Below, one piece after another: positions 23,122 to 34,043 of a stretch of DNA of 64,000 nt (positions are counted from its first letter, which is position 1; the number at the start of each line of letters is the position of its first letter). Below the pieces are notes generated by a model, which was not told where the DNA came from, made no database searches, and worked only from the letters and a program-made list of their open reading frames with translations. A program made the position numbers and the translations under genes. The DNA lies in contig NZ_CP040825.1 of assembly GCF_006228185.1 (NCBI RefSeq), positions 496,001 to 560,000 on the forward strand, read 5' to 3'. Source of the DNA: Mycoplasma nasistruthionis (GTDB lineage: Bacteria > Bacillota_I > Bacilli_A > Mycoplasmatales > Metamycoplasmataceae).

Positions 23122-24249
23122 TTATTCCTCCGTTGAATTTTGTTTTTCTGTAATATATGTGCTATATTCAGTAATTAATTGATTAATTAATGGATCTAAT
23201 TCATTATTTGAAATCTGTTCTGACTTATTGACATTAAAAAATTCAAAATGGTTTAATTCTTGTTTACTTTGATCTATTAGTGAATTTGATGTAACTTGAT
23301 TGTATATTTCTTGATAGAAGTTGTAATTGTTGTTTAATATTTTTCTAAATAAATTCATTCATGAACTTTTAAATAACTCTACACCCATGTTATCAAAGGT
23401 TTTAAATTTGTAAAATAATCCTAACATTTTGGCGATCTTGTTTTGACTATCTTGAATTCCTAAAGCCATTTTAATAGACAAGTTTACTAATTGACTATAA
23501 TTAAAAGTATTTTGAAATTCTGATGCATTATTTGAAGAATATTCTTGAATCTTTGTATCAAATAACTCTTTGAGTTGTTTTAAAGTATTTAAAACAACTA
23601 CAGGAGCAGATTCTTTACTTTGATAATTTGTTTTAATACTATTTAATTGATTATGCAATTCAGTTACATTACTATTGTTTAAAGAACTTAAATAAGAGTT
23701 ATAAACATCAATAGTTTTAATAATTACATTATTAAAATAATCTAAGAATGTAAATCTACCACTTTCTTTTTTATAAGTTAAATCATTAATAGTATTCAGC
23801 ACTGCATTTAGATTGCCATATAATCTATCATCAGTGTTATATAATGAAAAATAAATCTGAATAACATCTCAAGTCTCTGAATTATACAAACTTGGGTTAT
23901 TATCTAAAAATACCTGAAAATTCTTAGCAGCTACTAAATTACCGTCTAATAAACCTGCTAAGGATAAATAATTATTTCAACCTAAATTTTCAGATTCACC
24001 TTTTAAATTACTTGGAATTCTAAAATTAGCAACTCTGTGTTCTAATGCTAAATATAAATATTCATAATATGGTTTATCATGTATTTGGTTTTTAATTTCA
24101 GTTGTATAATCTTCAAATCTTTTTAAAGCATTTTGATATTGCCCTGATGCAGACAATGAACAAGAAATGGTGCTTGATAAAGTTAAACCAACTAATGGTG
24201 ATAGAGATAAAAATCACCTATATTTAAATTTTTTAACGTTTTTAGTCAT
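23122..24249 (-). CDS. Putative lipoprotein of unknown function
   Basis: 375 residues. The N-terminus has Lys/Arg, a hydrophobic stretch and a lipobox-like STISC with Cys at residue 30, so it should be lipid-anchored on the cell surface. The rest is helical and Asn/Lys/Leu-rich with no motif I recognise. Ends one base before the Shine-Dalgarno-led start region of the DHH pair, so the three genes form one transcription unit. Function not assigned. Confidence 0.75.
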
Positions 24250-24414
24250 ACTTTATTATTTTACTATTTTCACTTTATAAACTACTTAAAAACATCAAAA
24301 AGTCATGAAACAAATTAAAATTTTCAAATTTAAAAGATAAATAAATTTAAATAGTTATACAATAAGAATATGAACCTGCTAGTAAGGTTTATTATTTTTT
24401 AAACGGAGAATTTA

Positions 24415-25779
24415 ATGAGAAAAAATAAATGATTACTAACTTTAGGTGGTATTTCAGCTGCTGTTTTACCAATTACAGCAATTGCTGCTTCTTGTGGAAC
24501 AACTCAAAAAGCATCTACAACAGGAACAACTGTTAAAACAGATGCTGAATTAACAAAAGAAGCTTTTGGTAAATTAAATGATACTCAAAAAGTACAAGTA
24601 CTAAAAGAATTAAAATTAAACACTGTTTTAACTCAAGATCAAATTCATGAATTAATTAATGATTTTAACAAAGATGCTGGGACATTTGGATCAATAGTGT
24701 GATATGTTAAATCAGTAGAAGCATTAATTGCTAAAGAAGCTGCTTACAAAAATGCTATTGTTGCTTTTGATAAATTAAAAGAAAGCAACAAAGAAACATT
24801 TGATTTTTCACAAAACTTTAATGATGCACAAAAAGTTGACAATGTTGCTTCAGGAAAATCAATTCCAGCAATTTTCATGGATATTGATGAAACAGTATTA
24901 CAAAATGATCTAACAGAATCTAAAGCAATGCTTGAGGGTGGATATACTGGAGATAAAAAAGAAGAAGAAGATTTAAAAGGTAGAAGATTTGCAGTTCCTG
25001 GAGCTGTTGAATTCATTAATCACGTTCAGGCTAATGGTGGATTAGTATTTTACAACTCAGATATGAACCAATCAACAGCTGTTAGAAATGCTGTTAAATC
25101 TAATCTAAAAAAATTAGGTATTAAATATGTAGCTGACTTCCAATTCTGAATGAGAGGTGCTATGCCTTACCTAGCAACTGATGAAGCTGCTATTTCTGAT
25201 GAAGCTACAAAAAATAAACCTGATGCAGAATTAAAAACTCTAGCATCATCATTAAGCTTTACACAAAACTTTAGACAAACACCTTGAATTACATGAACAA
25301 ATTCAAAAGCTGCATATCGTTTAGGAAGCAAAGTTTATAAAACTGACAGAATGAACGGATTAGATGCTAACACTTCTGGATGAAACTTAGGACAAGCGGA
25401 TAATAACGCATCAGGAAATGCAGTTGTATTGAAAACAATGATGAGAATTGGTGATAACTTCAATGATTTCTTCGATAGAGCTTCAAAAAGTAAATCAAAT
25501 GCTGAAAGAGTTGCTTTATATAGAAATACAGAGAAATTTGCTGATTTATTTACAGTAAATGGTGGTGATGGTCTAAAATATGATGAAAATACTAAAAAAC
25601 TAGTTAAACTCGGTTATAAACAAGCATATGTTATGGTGCCAGGAAACGCTGAATATGGTGGATGAAATGAACCATATAAATATGGTCAAATTGGTGAATT
25701 CTATAAAGCAATTAAAGAAATTGTAAATGATCCTAGATATCAAACAGGACCAACAGAACAACAACCAACATTAGAATAA
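24415..25779 (+). CDS. HAD acid phosphatase lipoprotein (P4-like, class C)
   Basis: 454 residues: signal peptide with lipobox AIAASC (Cys 27), a Lys-rich linker, then a HAD phosphatase domain. Motif I is FMDIDETVL (nucleophile Asp156, Asp158), motif II FYNSDMN, and motif IV MRIGDNFNDFF (Asp347). Class C/P4 enzymes dephosphorylate 5'-nucleotides and NMN outside the cell, feeding nucleoside import; the next operon is a Bmp-type nucleoside ABC importer, on the opposite strand. GGAGA precedes the ATG. A weak hairpin (AACCT / AGGTT, 24373-24389) lies in its leader. Confidence 0.85.
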
Positions 25780-25787
25780 TACAAATT

Positions 25788-25814
25788 AAACCACAGTAGA
25801 CACTGTGGTTTTTT
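25788..25814 (+). terminator. Terminator of the HAD lipoprotein gene
   Basis: CCACAGT / ACTGTGG stem with six T. Confidence 0.85.
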
Positions 25815-25846
25815 AACGTAAAAAAATCACCAGAAAGGTGATTTTT
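25813..25846 (-). terminator. Terminator of the ABC importer operon
   Basis: AAAAATCACC / GGTGATTTTT stem (25822-25831, 25837-25846) on the minus strand. Confidence 0.8.
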
Positions 25847-25865
25847 ATTATTATGATAAAAAGTT

Positions 25866-26822
25866 CTATCTTTTGGTTTTATCATAAGCCACACCAGCGG
25901 CCGCTGGTCCAGCTGTGTTTCTAGATGTAAATACCATAACCACTAAAGTAGCTGCATATGGAACTGCTTGTAGTAAGTGTTTGTATTTAATTGGAATAAA
26001 TCCACCACCATAGAATGAGAATGATAACATGAATGCAAAGATAGCAGACATTATGATAGCATTAGATACTTTTCATCTAGATGTAATCATAATAGCAAGA
26101 GCAAGGAAACCTAACCCTGCAACATCTTTATTAATAGAGAATTCTGCTACACGGCTTTGAGCAAAGAATGAACCTGCTAATCCTGCTACCATACCAGCAA
26201 GAACTACTGCTTGTCATTTAATCTTATTAACATTAATTCCTGCTACGTCAGATGCTTGTGGATTTTCACCAACAGATCTAAATCTTAATCCTCATTTAGT
26301 TTTTCTTAATGCAAATCAAGCTGCGAATACTACACCTAAAGTTGCAAAAGTTTTAAATGAAACGATGTTTTTTAAGTTAGCTGTATCTTCACTTCATGCT
26401 AACTCTGCTCTTCCACGTAATGTAATTTCTGTACCTTGACCTTGAATGCCTAATAGAATTAGAATTAATAGTGAAGCAATACCTGTAGCCAAAATACCTG
26501 TGGCAAAACCTGTGATAGTTTGGTCAGATTTTAATTTAATTGTACCTAGACCAAATAACAAGGCGAACACACCCGTTGTTAATGTGGCAAATATTGCTAA
26601 AGGTATTTGTCATAATGCACTTCCACCTTTTTTCCCTAAAACAAAATCTGTCACAATAACACTTGCTAAACAGTACATAATTGCACCAAATACTATAAAT
26701 CCATTGATAGCAATGTTAACAATTCCGGCTCTTTCTGAGAAAATACCTGAAATTGTTCCTAGAACTAAAATACAGAAGTAAAAGGCTGCAAAACCAATAA
26801 TTGGAGCTAATGATGAAAGCAT
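25866..26822 (-). CDS. Nucleoside-type ABC importer permease 2
   Basis: 318-residue membrane protein of the BPD_transp_2 type with about nine hydrophobic helices. The blocks ERAGIVNIAINGFIVFGA, LRFRSVGENPQASDVAGINV and KWQAVVLAGMVAGLAGSFF match the second permease of Bmp/nucleoside importers (YufQ/NupQ class). Its start overlaps the stop of permease 1 by one base. Last gene of the operon bmp-ATPase-permease1-permease2. Confidence 0.88.
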
Positions 26823-28930
26823 TAAATATTACCTCCTGTTTCGTCTAGTATATTAGCATGTTTAAGAACAATATCTCTGTATGGTGCGCCAAAATGTTTG
26901 GTCATAAAGTTATTATAGATTTTATCTTTAACACCTTTATAAACAGTTTTTATTGAACGTTTAACCGCTTTACGTTTATTTTTAAGGTCATATAGTGCAT
27001 TTAGTCCTAATGTTTCTCTTTGAGCTAAAAGTTCAAATTTTAATTTAGAAATTTCGTCATAAATAGCCATTGTATCTTTTAATGATGCACCTTTCATGCC
27101 TTTCATTAATTCTAATACCTTAGCTTCATATTCAGATTCTAAATGTCTATATTCAGCTTTTGAACTTTGAAGTTTCATTCTTAATAAACTATATTCTCTT
27201 GAATAAGTTAATTCATTTTTAGATTTTAATAAATCTAGTGTTTTATCAACATATGTTGAAATAATTGTGCTTTTATCTTTGTTATATGTTTGTTTGAAAT
27301 CACGAACTTTTTGTGCATTTTCAACTTTAGCCATTCTATGTAATGCGTTTGCTCTAGTTTTAACTAATTCTAAAGCTCTTTTATACATAGGGGAATTTTT
27401 TGAAACATTTTTATACAGTTCATTAAAGTCTTTTAATAAAGATGCTTCAAATTGTGCTGTTGTTCTTGTTGCTGGCATTTTTTTAGCATCAGCATAAAAT
27501 TGTTTGTTTAAGTTATATAAAGCTAAATCTTTTTCGGCTTTATTTTGCTCTAATTGTTTTAAAAATTCAGCATGTTTTTGATTATATTCTGCATTTCACT
27601 TGGTAATTTCATCTTTATTAGGTTTTTTGCCATTTTGTTCAAAATATAATTTGATAAATTTGTCTAAAGCTTTTGCTTTTTTAGTTTTGTTATTTAACTT
27701 ATGATAAATAACAAAATTTTGTCAATATTCTTTGTGGAATAGTAAGACTGTTTGTTTTCACAATGATTCTAATGGTTTAAATTTATAGAACATAACAGCA
27801 AGAGCAGCCATGAAAATAATTAAACCTGTAATAATAGGGAAGAAATCGCTAGCAATTCTTATACCTTGTTTTTCACTTGGGAAACCTTGTGCTGAGTTTG
27901 AAAGTGCTGAGTAAAATACTGAAGTTGCAATTACTCCGATTGGATTATTTAAAGCAACTAAAGCAATAGCGATTGACTCAAAACCAATTGATAGAGGCGA
28001 ACTGTTACCTATAATTTGTTTTGAATATAAAACTATATAGTAAAATCCTGCAATACCAGCAAGAGCTCCTGAAAATGACATAACACCCATTGTCATTAGT
28101 TTTTCATTCACCCCGACGTATTTTGCGTTAGTTTTATTTAAACCTACCATTTTGATTTTATATCCTAGGGACGTTTTAGCATATAAAAATGTAATACCTA
28201 CAGCTAAAACAACTAGTAATGCAAATCCAAAGTAAATAAATTTAGATTGTAATTCTTGGCTTATTGATAAATAATTAGTTCCTTTAACAGTTCCTAATCA
28301 ATCATCAGCGTTTGGAAATGTGTTATTTGTTTTTGTAAATAATCAAACTGATAAATAAGTAATAATTCAGTTTAAGAAAATTGTTGAAATAACTTCATGA
28401 ACATTAAAATATGCTTTTAACGCTCCTGAAATACCGGCAACAAATGCACCCATTAATATAAAGACAACAAACATTCCAGCTAAGAATGTTCCTGAAACTT
28501 GATCTAATGGGATTCTTGCAACTATTAGTATTGTAAATAAAACAATAGCTGGCATGGTCATTTGCCCAGCAATACCAATATTGAAAAGACCGGATTTAAA
28601 ACCTACTGATACAGCTAATCCTGCAAATCCAAAGAATATTAGTAATAGTGAAAAGTTTTGACCAATTTTTTCTGTTTTCTGTGTTAATTCAATAACTTTT
28701 TGAACAAAAGTGAATGGTGTCACTTTTCCGTGTTGTAAATTGATTAAGTAATATAGCAATGATGCAACTACTAAACCTAAAACAACGGCTCATAGAGATG
28801 AGTAAAGTTTTCTTCTTCCTGCTCTTTTATCTTCGAACATAAAGAATTTTCTTGTGTTTTCTGTAAATTTAACAAAAGGATTAGCTTTTTTCTTTCAGCC
28901 TAATTCAGTATTTACTGGTAAATTCTTCAT
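26822..28930 (-). CDS. Nucleoside-type ABC importer permease 1 with long cytosolic tail
   Basis: 702 residues, about twice the usual size of YufP/NupP-class permeases. Residues 1-390 hold the membrane domain (GFAGLAVSVGFKSGLFNIGIAGQ, GINVHEV-type FNVHEVISTIFLNW, VGLNKTNAKYVGVNEK). Residues about 392-702 are a Lys/Glu-rich, helical, non-membrane extension predicted to lie in the cytosol, possibly coiled coil. The frame is continuous, with UGA-Trp codons at the junction, so this is not a read-through artefact. Starts and ends overlap its neighbours by one base each. Confidence 0.87.
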
Positions 28931-31227
28931 TAGTTTTCTCCTTTCTCGTTGTCTTTACGTGCCATATAGATACCAATTTCTGTTCTTGTTAAGTCTTTAG
29001 CGGGTTGAACTGTTAAAATTTCACCTGTGTTTAAAACAGCAATTTTATCAGCTAGTGCTAAAACTTCATCAAGTTCATATGAAATTAGTAAAATAGCTTT
29101 TCCAGCTTTTTTCTCAGCTAGAATTCTTTCGTGAATATTTTTAATAGCACCAACGTCTAATCCACGTGTAGGTTGAAGAATTAAAATGAAATCGTGTGGT
29201 GAATTCATTTCACGACCAACGATGAATTTTTGTTGGTTACCACCAGATAATGATCTAGATGTTGAATATCCACCTCTTGCTCCACGAACATCATATTTCT
29301 CAATAATATCTTTAGTTTCATCCATAATAGGTTTATTTTTGAAAATACCTAAGAAATTATATTTTGAGTCTCATAATCTACGTAGTGTAGTGTTTTGTTT
29401 AATGTTATAGTCAAGAACTAGACCATGTTTATGTCTATCGCTTGGAATGAATGATAATCCAAGTTTAGAAATTTCAGCAACAGATAAATCATTTAATGTA
29501 ATAAATTTATCTTTCTCAGGATTAAATAATTCTTTTTCAGCTGACACTGAGATAAATAATGTCACAGATATTACAAAGAATACCAATCCTAAAGTTAATA
29601 ATACAAATACAACTAATGCTGTTATGAATCCTGATATGGTTGTTAAATCAGCTCCAGTTAATAATGAAAATACAAAGGCAGCAAAAACAAAGATTAATGA
29701 TAAAGTGGTTGTTAATCCAGCTTGTCAAGTTCTTTGGTTTTTAAGTGCATTGTCTTCTCTTTTTCCTTCAATAGAAGGGAATAATTTTGATCTTGTTGTA
29801 GCAAAAATAACAGTGATTACAAATAAAATGAAAAAGACTATTCCAAATACACCTGCAACACCAATTAGCGAACTTGAGAGTGCAAATACACCTAATGAAA
29901 GGAATAATGCAATCAGCAGTAGTAAGAAACTAAATGTTGTAGCATATTTAAAGAATTTGATTTCATTCTTTGTTAATTGTTTACTTAAAGCAGAATTTGC
30001 TCTAAGTTTAATACTTTTTAGTTTTGCTCCAAATACAGAGTTTAATACAACTCCAACTAATATAAATCCGAATAAAATAGCAAATCCTGCTATGATACCT
30101 AGAATATATCTAATATCAATTTTTAAGTCAGCTCATGTGTTCGAAAGAGCGGCTCATAGTAATAAAGCACCAATAATAAATAATATACCTGAACCTATTA
30201 GTAATGAAATGTTTCTTGTTAAAACAGATCTCTTTAATGATTTATATTTGTCAGTTACAAGTTTAGTTCTTTTGAATGATACTTCCCCTTGTGTTGGTTT
30301 TATCATACCACTAACAACATATTCTAAATCACGTTGCCCATTACCTTCAACTCCAGCAATAGCAACAATTTCTCCAGCTCTAATATCTAGAGAAACATTT
30401 TTAAGAGGTTTTTCCCCATCTGTAGAAACATTTTTTAAACTAAAAATAACTTCATTTTCAGAAGTGTCTGAATATTCATTTCTAGCAATTTCTACTTCAC
30501 CACCAACCATACGGTTAGCCATTTCTTCAATAGAAACATCAGCAACTTTGAAGTTACCTTTAACTTCACCATGTCTTAAGATTGTTGTATTATCAGCAAC
30601 TTCCTTAATTTCAGCAAGTTTATGCGAAATGAATAAGATTGTTTTACCTTGCTCTCTAAATAACTTAAATGTGTTTAATAGACCTTGAATTTCTTGGTCT
30701 GTTAAAACAGCTGTAGGTTCGTCAAAAATTAAAATTTCTGAATCACGGTAAAGCATTTTCATAATTTCCACTTTTTGTTGTGTGGCAACTGTTTCTTTAC
30801 CAGTTAATTTATTTAGATCGAAATGAAGATCAAACATCTCTTGAATGGTCTTTATTTTCTTAATTGCAGGTTTATAATCGATTACACGAGTGGTTTTATT
30901 GTAATCTTCATCACCAAGCACTATATTTTCTAAGTTAGTATAGACATCAACAAGTTTGAAATGTTGGTGAACCATACCAATACCTAGACGGTTGGCATCA
31001 TTTGGACCTTTAATTAATACTTCTTTGTTGTTTACCCTAATAATTCCATCATCAGGTTCATAAAGTCCAAAAAGGATTGACATTAACGTACTTTTTCCGG
31101 CACCATTTTCTCCGATTAAAGCATGTACAGTCCCTTTTTGGACTTCAAAACTAACATTTCTGTTAGCTTTTATTGAACCGAAAGACTTGGAAATATTAGA
31201 GAACTCAATAGCATTATTTCTTTCCAT
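28930..31227 (-). CDS. Nucleoside-type ABC importer ATPase with six-helix insertion
   Basis: 765 residues where YufO/NupO-type double ATPases have about 500. NBD1: Walker A GENGAGKS (39-46), Walker B ILIFDEP, but a degenerate signature ETVATQQ. NBD2 opens with GVEGNGQRD (about 302) and continues to EVSFKR (320), is then interrupted by some 245 residues with six hydrophobic helices (about 340-560), and resumes at NDLSVAEISKLGLSFIPSDRHKHG (about 580) followed by signature LSGGNQQK and Walker B ILQPTRGLD. An even number of helices lets both halves of NBD2 stay cytosolic. Energises the two permeases. Confidence 0.88.
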
Positions 31228-31241
31228 TTCTTCCTTTACAT

Positions 31242-31281
31242 TTAAAAATAAAAAATAATAGTATATTTAAATACTATTATT
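31242..31281 (-). terminator. Attenuator between bmp lipoprotein and ATPase genes
   Basis: Eleven-bp stem (31254-31264 with 31271-31281) then TTTTTATTTTT on the minus strand, 28 bases before the ATPase ATG. Partial termination would give more substrate-binding protein than transporter. Confidence 0.6.
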
Positions 31282-31334
31282 TATAATATTTTACATTATT
31301 TTGGCTGTTTTATTAATGAAAATTAAACTGCAAA

Positions 31335-32660
31335 TTATAATGCATTAATTTTTTTGTAAATTGAATTTGCGTATGCAATTCCTTTTGTTTCACCTTCAGA
31401 AGTTTTTGTTTTTTCAGCAATTTCTTGTTCACTTAAAGCATTAAAAGCAGTGTTATATTTATCTAATAACGCATTCATTTTATCTCTGTCTGCTTGGTCT
31501 GAAAGTGTTGATGGTGCATAACCAACTCAACCTTCTTTTTTAGTTCCAAGGTGGTTAAATGGTTTATCAGCAGCTTTACCAGCAAAAACATTATTAGGAT
31601 CTACTCCAAACACTGTGTATAGTAAAGTATCATATACAGCTTGTGCCATGTTTTTTGTAACTGAAGTCATGAATTTTCCAGCTGATTGAGCTAATGATTT
31701 AGATTGGTCAACGTCAACACCAATAACTAAAGTTGGTAATTTAGCAGCATCAATTTGTTTAATTGTTTCTGCTGTACCAGGTCCAGCAACTGGTAAAATA
31801 GCCATTGGTAATGGGTTAGCGTCAGCTAAAGCTTTACGGATAGCATTACCCATGTCATCGTTAACTTGGAAACCTGAGTCAATAACTAATGAGTCTGAAC
31901 CTTTAACTTCAGAAACTTTTGTTTTGTTTGTTGCAGTTTGATCGTAATTGTAAACACCTTCTAGGTATCCTATCATATAGTCAGTAACACCAGGGAAATC
32001 TCCTCCACCGAATGTTGAAACATATCTTTTTTGAGTATCACTTTCATATTTTGTTGATAAGAATTCAGCAACTGCTTGACCAACGATGTAAGCTGATTCT
32101 TGTGTTTTAAAGTTTAGACCATAGAAACGAGGGTAATTTACATCTTCTGGTAATGAAAAGTCGATTGAAATGATTGTAACACCTAAATCATCTAATAATT
32201 TTCTTTTCTTAGTATCTTTAATGTAGTTTGTAATACTATTGCTGTGATTGAATCCTGATAAAATTCAAATTTTTTGTCCTTGACCAATTAAAGCATCGTA
32301 TGTTGCTGCATATGCACCACCTTTTGGTTCAACACTTGAAACCTCTACTGAAGCCTCAGCATTTAAACTTTTAACTTGATCACGAAAAGCTAATAAACCT
32401 TCTCATACTGATTGGTTGAATGATTTATCTGTTACGCGACCTTCATCAGTTACTAAAACAATGCTAGGAATTTCTTTATTTGCAAGTTTTTCTGCTGTTA
32501 ATTCTGATTTTTCTTTAACAACTGCAACTCTTTCTTCTTTGTTAATGTAATCAGCAACATCTGAGCTTTCTCCTGAACCACCACATGAAGCAGCTACAAG
32601 TGGTAATGAAAGAGCACCCATCCCTAGTAATGAGAATAATACTGATCTTGATTTTTTCAT
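31335..32660 (-). CDS. BmpA/P48-like substrate-binding lipoprotein
   Basis: 441 residues with signal peptide and lipobox LVAASC (Cys 26); mature part resembles the Bmp/Med family (IVLVTDEGRVTDKSFNQSVWEG, ISIDFSLPEDV, FGGGDFPGVTDYMIGYLEG, LPVAGPGTAETI). Family members bind nucleosides or simple sugars; the P48 lipoproteins of mycoplasmas are abundant surface antigens. First gene of the importer operon and the ligand-capture component. Two TATAAT boxes lie upstream. Confidence 0.9.
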
Positions 32661-32713
32661 AATTTCTCCGTTAGTTTTATGAATTTTAATAATAAAAAGG
32701 TTGAATGAACACT

Positions 32714-32738
32714 ATTATAACAACCTGTTTTAATTATA
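32714..32738 (-). promoter_or_regulatory. Tandem -10 boxes for the bmp operon
   Basis: Two TATAAT boxes on the minus strand (32714-32719 and 32733-32738), 54 and 73 bases upstream of the lipoprotein ATG. No clear -35. Confidence 0.5.
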
Positions 32739-32765
32739 CTAAATATATATTATTTAAACTGTAAA

Positions 32766-32799
32766 AGTGAAAAATCACACCCATTTTGAGTGTGATTTT
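32766..32799 (-). terminator. Terminator of ppa
   Basis: AAAATCACAC / GTGTGATTTT stem (32771-32780, 32790-32799). Confidence 0.75.
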
Positions 32800-32810
32800 C
32801 AGTTTTTAAT

Positions 32811-33365
32811 TTAATTAGTGTATTTTTCTGGATGTTTTTGTTGCATTAGTTTAATAAATTCTTTTTTGTCCATTGAACCATAGTTGTTCATTAGTTCTAC
32901 ACATTCTTCATATTCTTGTAAAGCTCATTCAACGTTTTCAAATCCATCTACTGATGTAATGCCTGGATGTTTTCAGTTTTTATATGTTGAAAAAAATGTT
33001 TTTACAGTGTCTAAGAATGGAGCTGGTAAATCAGCTAAATTTTGAATTGAATCTAATCTATAATCATCAGCATGTACGGCAATTAATTTAGTATCTGTTT
33101 CACCATCATCAATCATTTTCATAGCACCAATAATACGAGCTTTTAGAGATACACCTGGAATAAATGTTTCAGGAGAATATAATAAAACATCTAATTCGTC
33201 ACCATCTCAATCTAAAGCATTTGGAATAAATCCATAGTTGCATGGATAAACAAAATCACCTCTTAGAATTCTATCTACTTCTATTTGATTTGTCTTACGA
33301 TTGTATTCATATTTAATTCTAGAATTCTTTTGAATTTCAATTTTTACTTCAATTTCATTTTTCAT
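32811..33365 (-). CDS. ppa: Inorganic pyrophosphatase (family I)
   Basis: Hydrolyses PPi and drives biosynthetic reactions. 184 residues with IKYEYNRKT, the [24 protein letters not shown] catalytic Asp cluster in two conserved blocks, and [18 protein letters not shown] at 33363-33365 has only a weak Shine-Dalgarno. Monocistronic. Confidence 0.95.
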
Positions 33366-33457
33366 AATATTAATCTTATCATTTTTAAAATAGTTTATAA
33401 TTGACTTGTTGAAAAACTTAACAAAAATTATTTAAATAAAAAAATATAATTTTTTTC

Positions 33458-33485
33458 TTGATTTAGTAATTTTTGGTGTTATAAT
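33458..33485 (+). promoter_or_regulatory. Promoter of tRNA-Leu/tRNA-Lys
   Basis: TTGATT (33458-33463), 16-base spacer and extended -10 TGTTATAAT (33477-33485). The most complete promoter in the window. Confidence 0.7.
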
Positions 33486-33508
33486 ATTATAGCAATTAAC
33501 GCAAACAA

Positions 33509-33594
33509 GCCCAGGTGGTGGAATGGTAGACACAAGGGACTTAAAATCCCTCGGTAGCAATACCGTGCTGGTTCAAGTCCAGTCCTGGGCACCA
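33509..33594 (+). tRNA. tRNA-Leu (anticodon UAA)
   Basis: Acceptor GCCCAGG pairs with CCTGGGC; encoded CCA; class II long variable arm (CGGTAGCAATACCG); anticodon loop CTTAAAA gives UAA. Confidence 0.95.
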
Positions 33595-33600
33595 TGATGT

Positions 33601-33676
33601 GCGTCCTTAGCTCAGCAGGTAGAGCAAATGGCTTTTAACCATTGGGTCAGAGGTTCGAATCCTCTAGGACGTACCA
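33601..33676 (+). tRNA. tRNA-Lys (anticodon UUU)
   Basis: Acceptor GCGTCCT pairs with AGGACGT (one G-U), encoded CCA, anticodon loop CTTTTAA. Six bases after tRNA-Leu, same transcript. Confidence 0.95.
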
Positions 33677-33693
33677 TTTCAAGAAATTGACCA

Positions 33694-33722
33694 AATGATA
33701 ACGAAAGTTATCATTTTTTTAT
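33694..33722 (+). terminator. Terminator of tRNA-Leu/Lys
   Basis: TGATAAC-GAAA-GTTATCA followed by eight T. Positions 33723-33849 beyond it are AT-rich with no feature I can support. Confidence 0.9.
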
Positions 33723-33849
33723 TGTTTTTTTAGTATTATTAAATTTTAATTAATATAAATACTAAACAAAACAACAGCAGCATATTACTTAATATATAAT
33801 GCAAATTTGTTTATCTAGTTATTAATTTATTTAATTTTTATTTATAAAA

Positions 33850-33880
33850 AACAAAAAAACAAGAGCTTTTAACTCTTGTT
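33850..33880 (-). terminator. Terminator of tRNA-Ile
   Basis: AACAAGAG / CTCTTGTT stem (33858-33865, 33873-33880) with T-run on the minus strand. Confidence 0.75.
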
Positions 33881-33906
33881 TTTAGGGCCATTTGTATTAA
33901 ATGAAA

Positions 33907-33983
33907 TGGTGCGAACGAATGGACTTGAACCATCGACCTCACGATTATCAGTCGTGTGCTCTAACCAGCTGAGCTACGCTCGC
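33907..33983 (-). tRNA. tRNA-Ile (anticodon GAU)
   Basis: Acceptor GCGAGCG pairs with CGTTCGC, encoded CCA, anticodon loop CTGATAA. An extended -10 TGGTATAAT lies at 33998-34006. Confidence 0.95.
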
Positions 33984-33997
33984 ATTTAGGTATGATA

Positions 33998-34006
33998 ATT
34001 ATACCA
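33998..34006 (-). promoter_or_regulatory. Extended -10 promoter of tRNA-Ile
   Basis: TGGTATAAT on the minus strand, 14 bases before the tRNA 5' end. Confidence 0.65.
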
Positions 34007-34043
34007 TAAATTATAATTATCATACAAAAAATTATTATAAATA

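Noticed and set aside
29447-30688. Plus-strand open frame of about 413 codons opposite the ABC ATPase
   Set aside because: It is antisense to the membrane insertion and NBD2 of a clear ABC gene, has no ribosome binding site and a composition expected from the complement of hydrophobic codons.
33723-33849. Gene or RNA in the AT-rich stretch after tRNA-Lys
   Set aside because: No ORF, promoter-terminator pair or stable hairpin could be supported.
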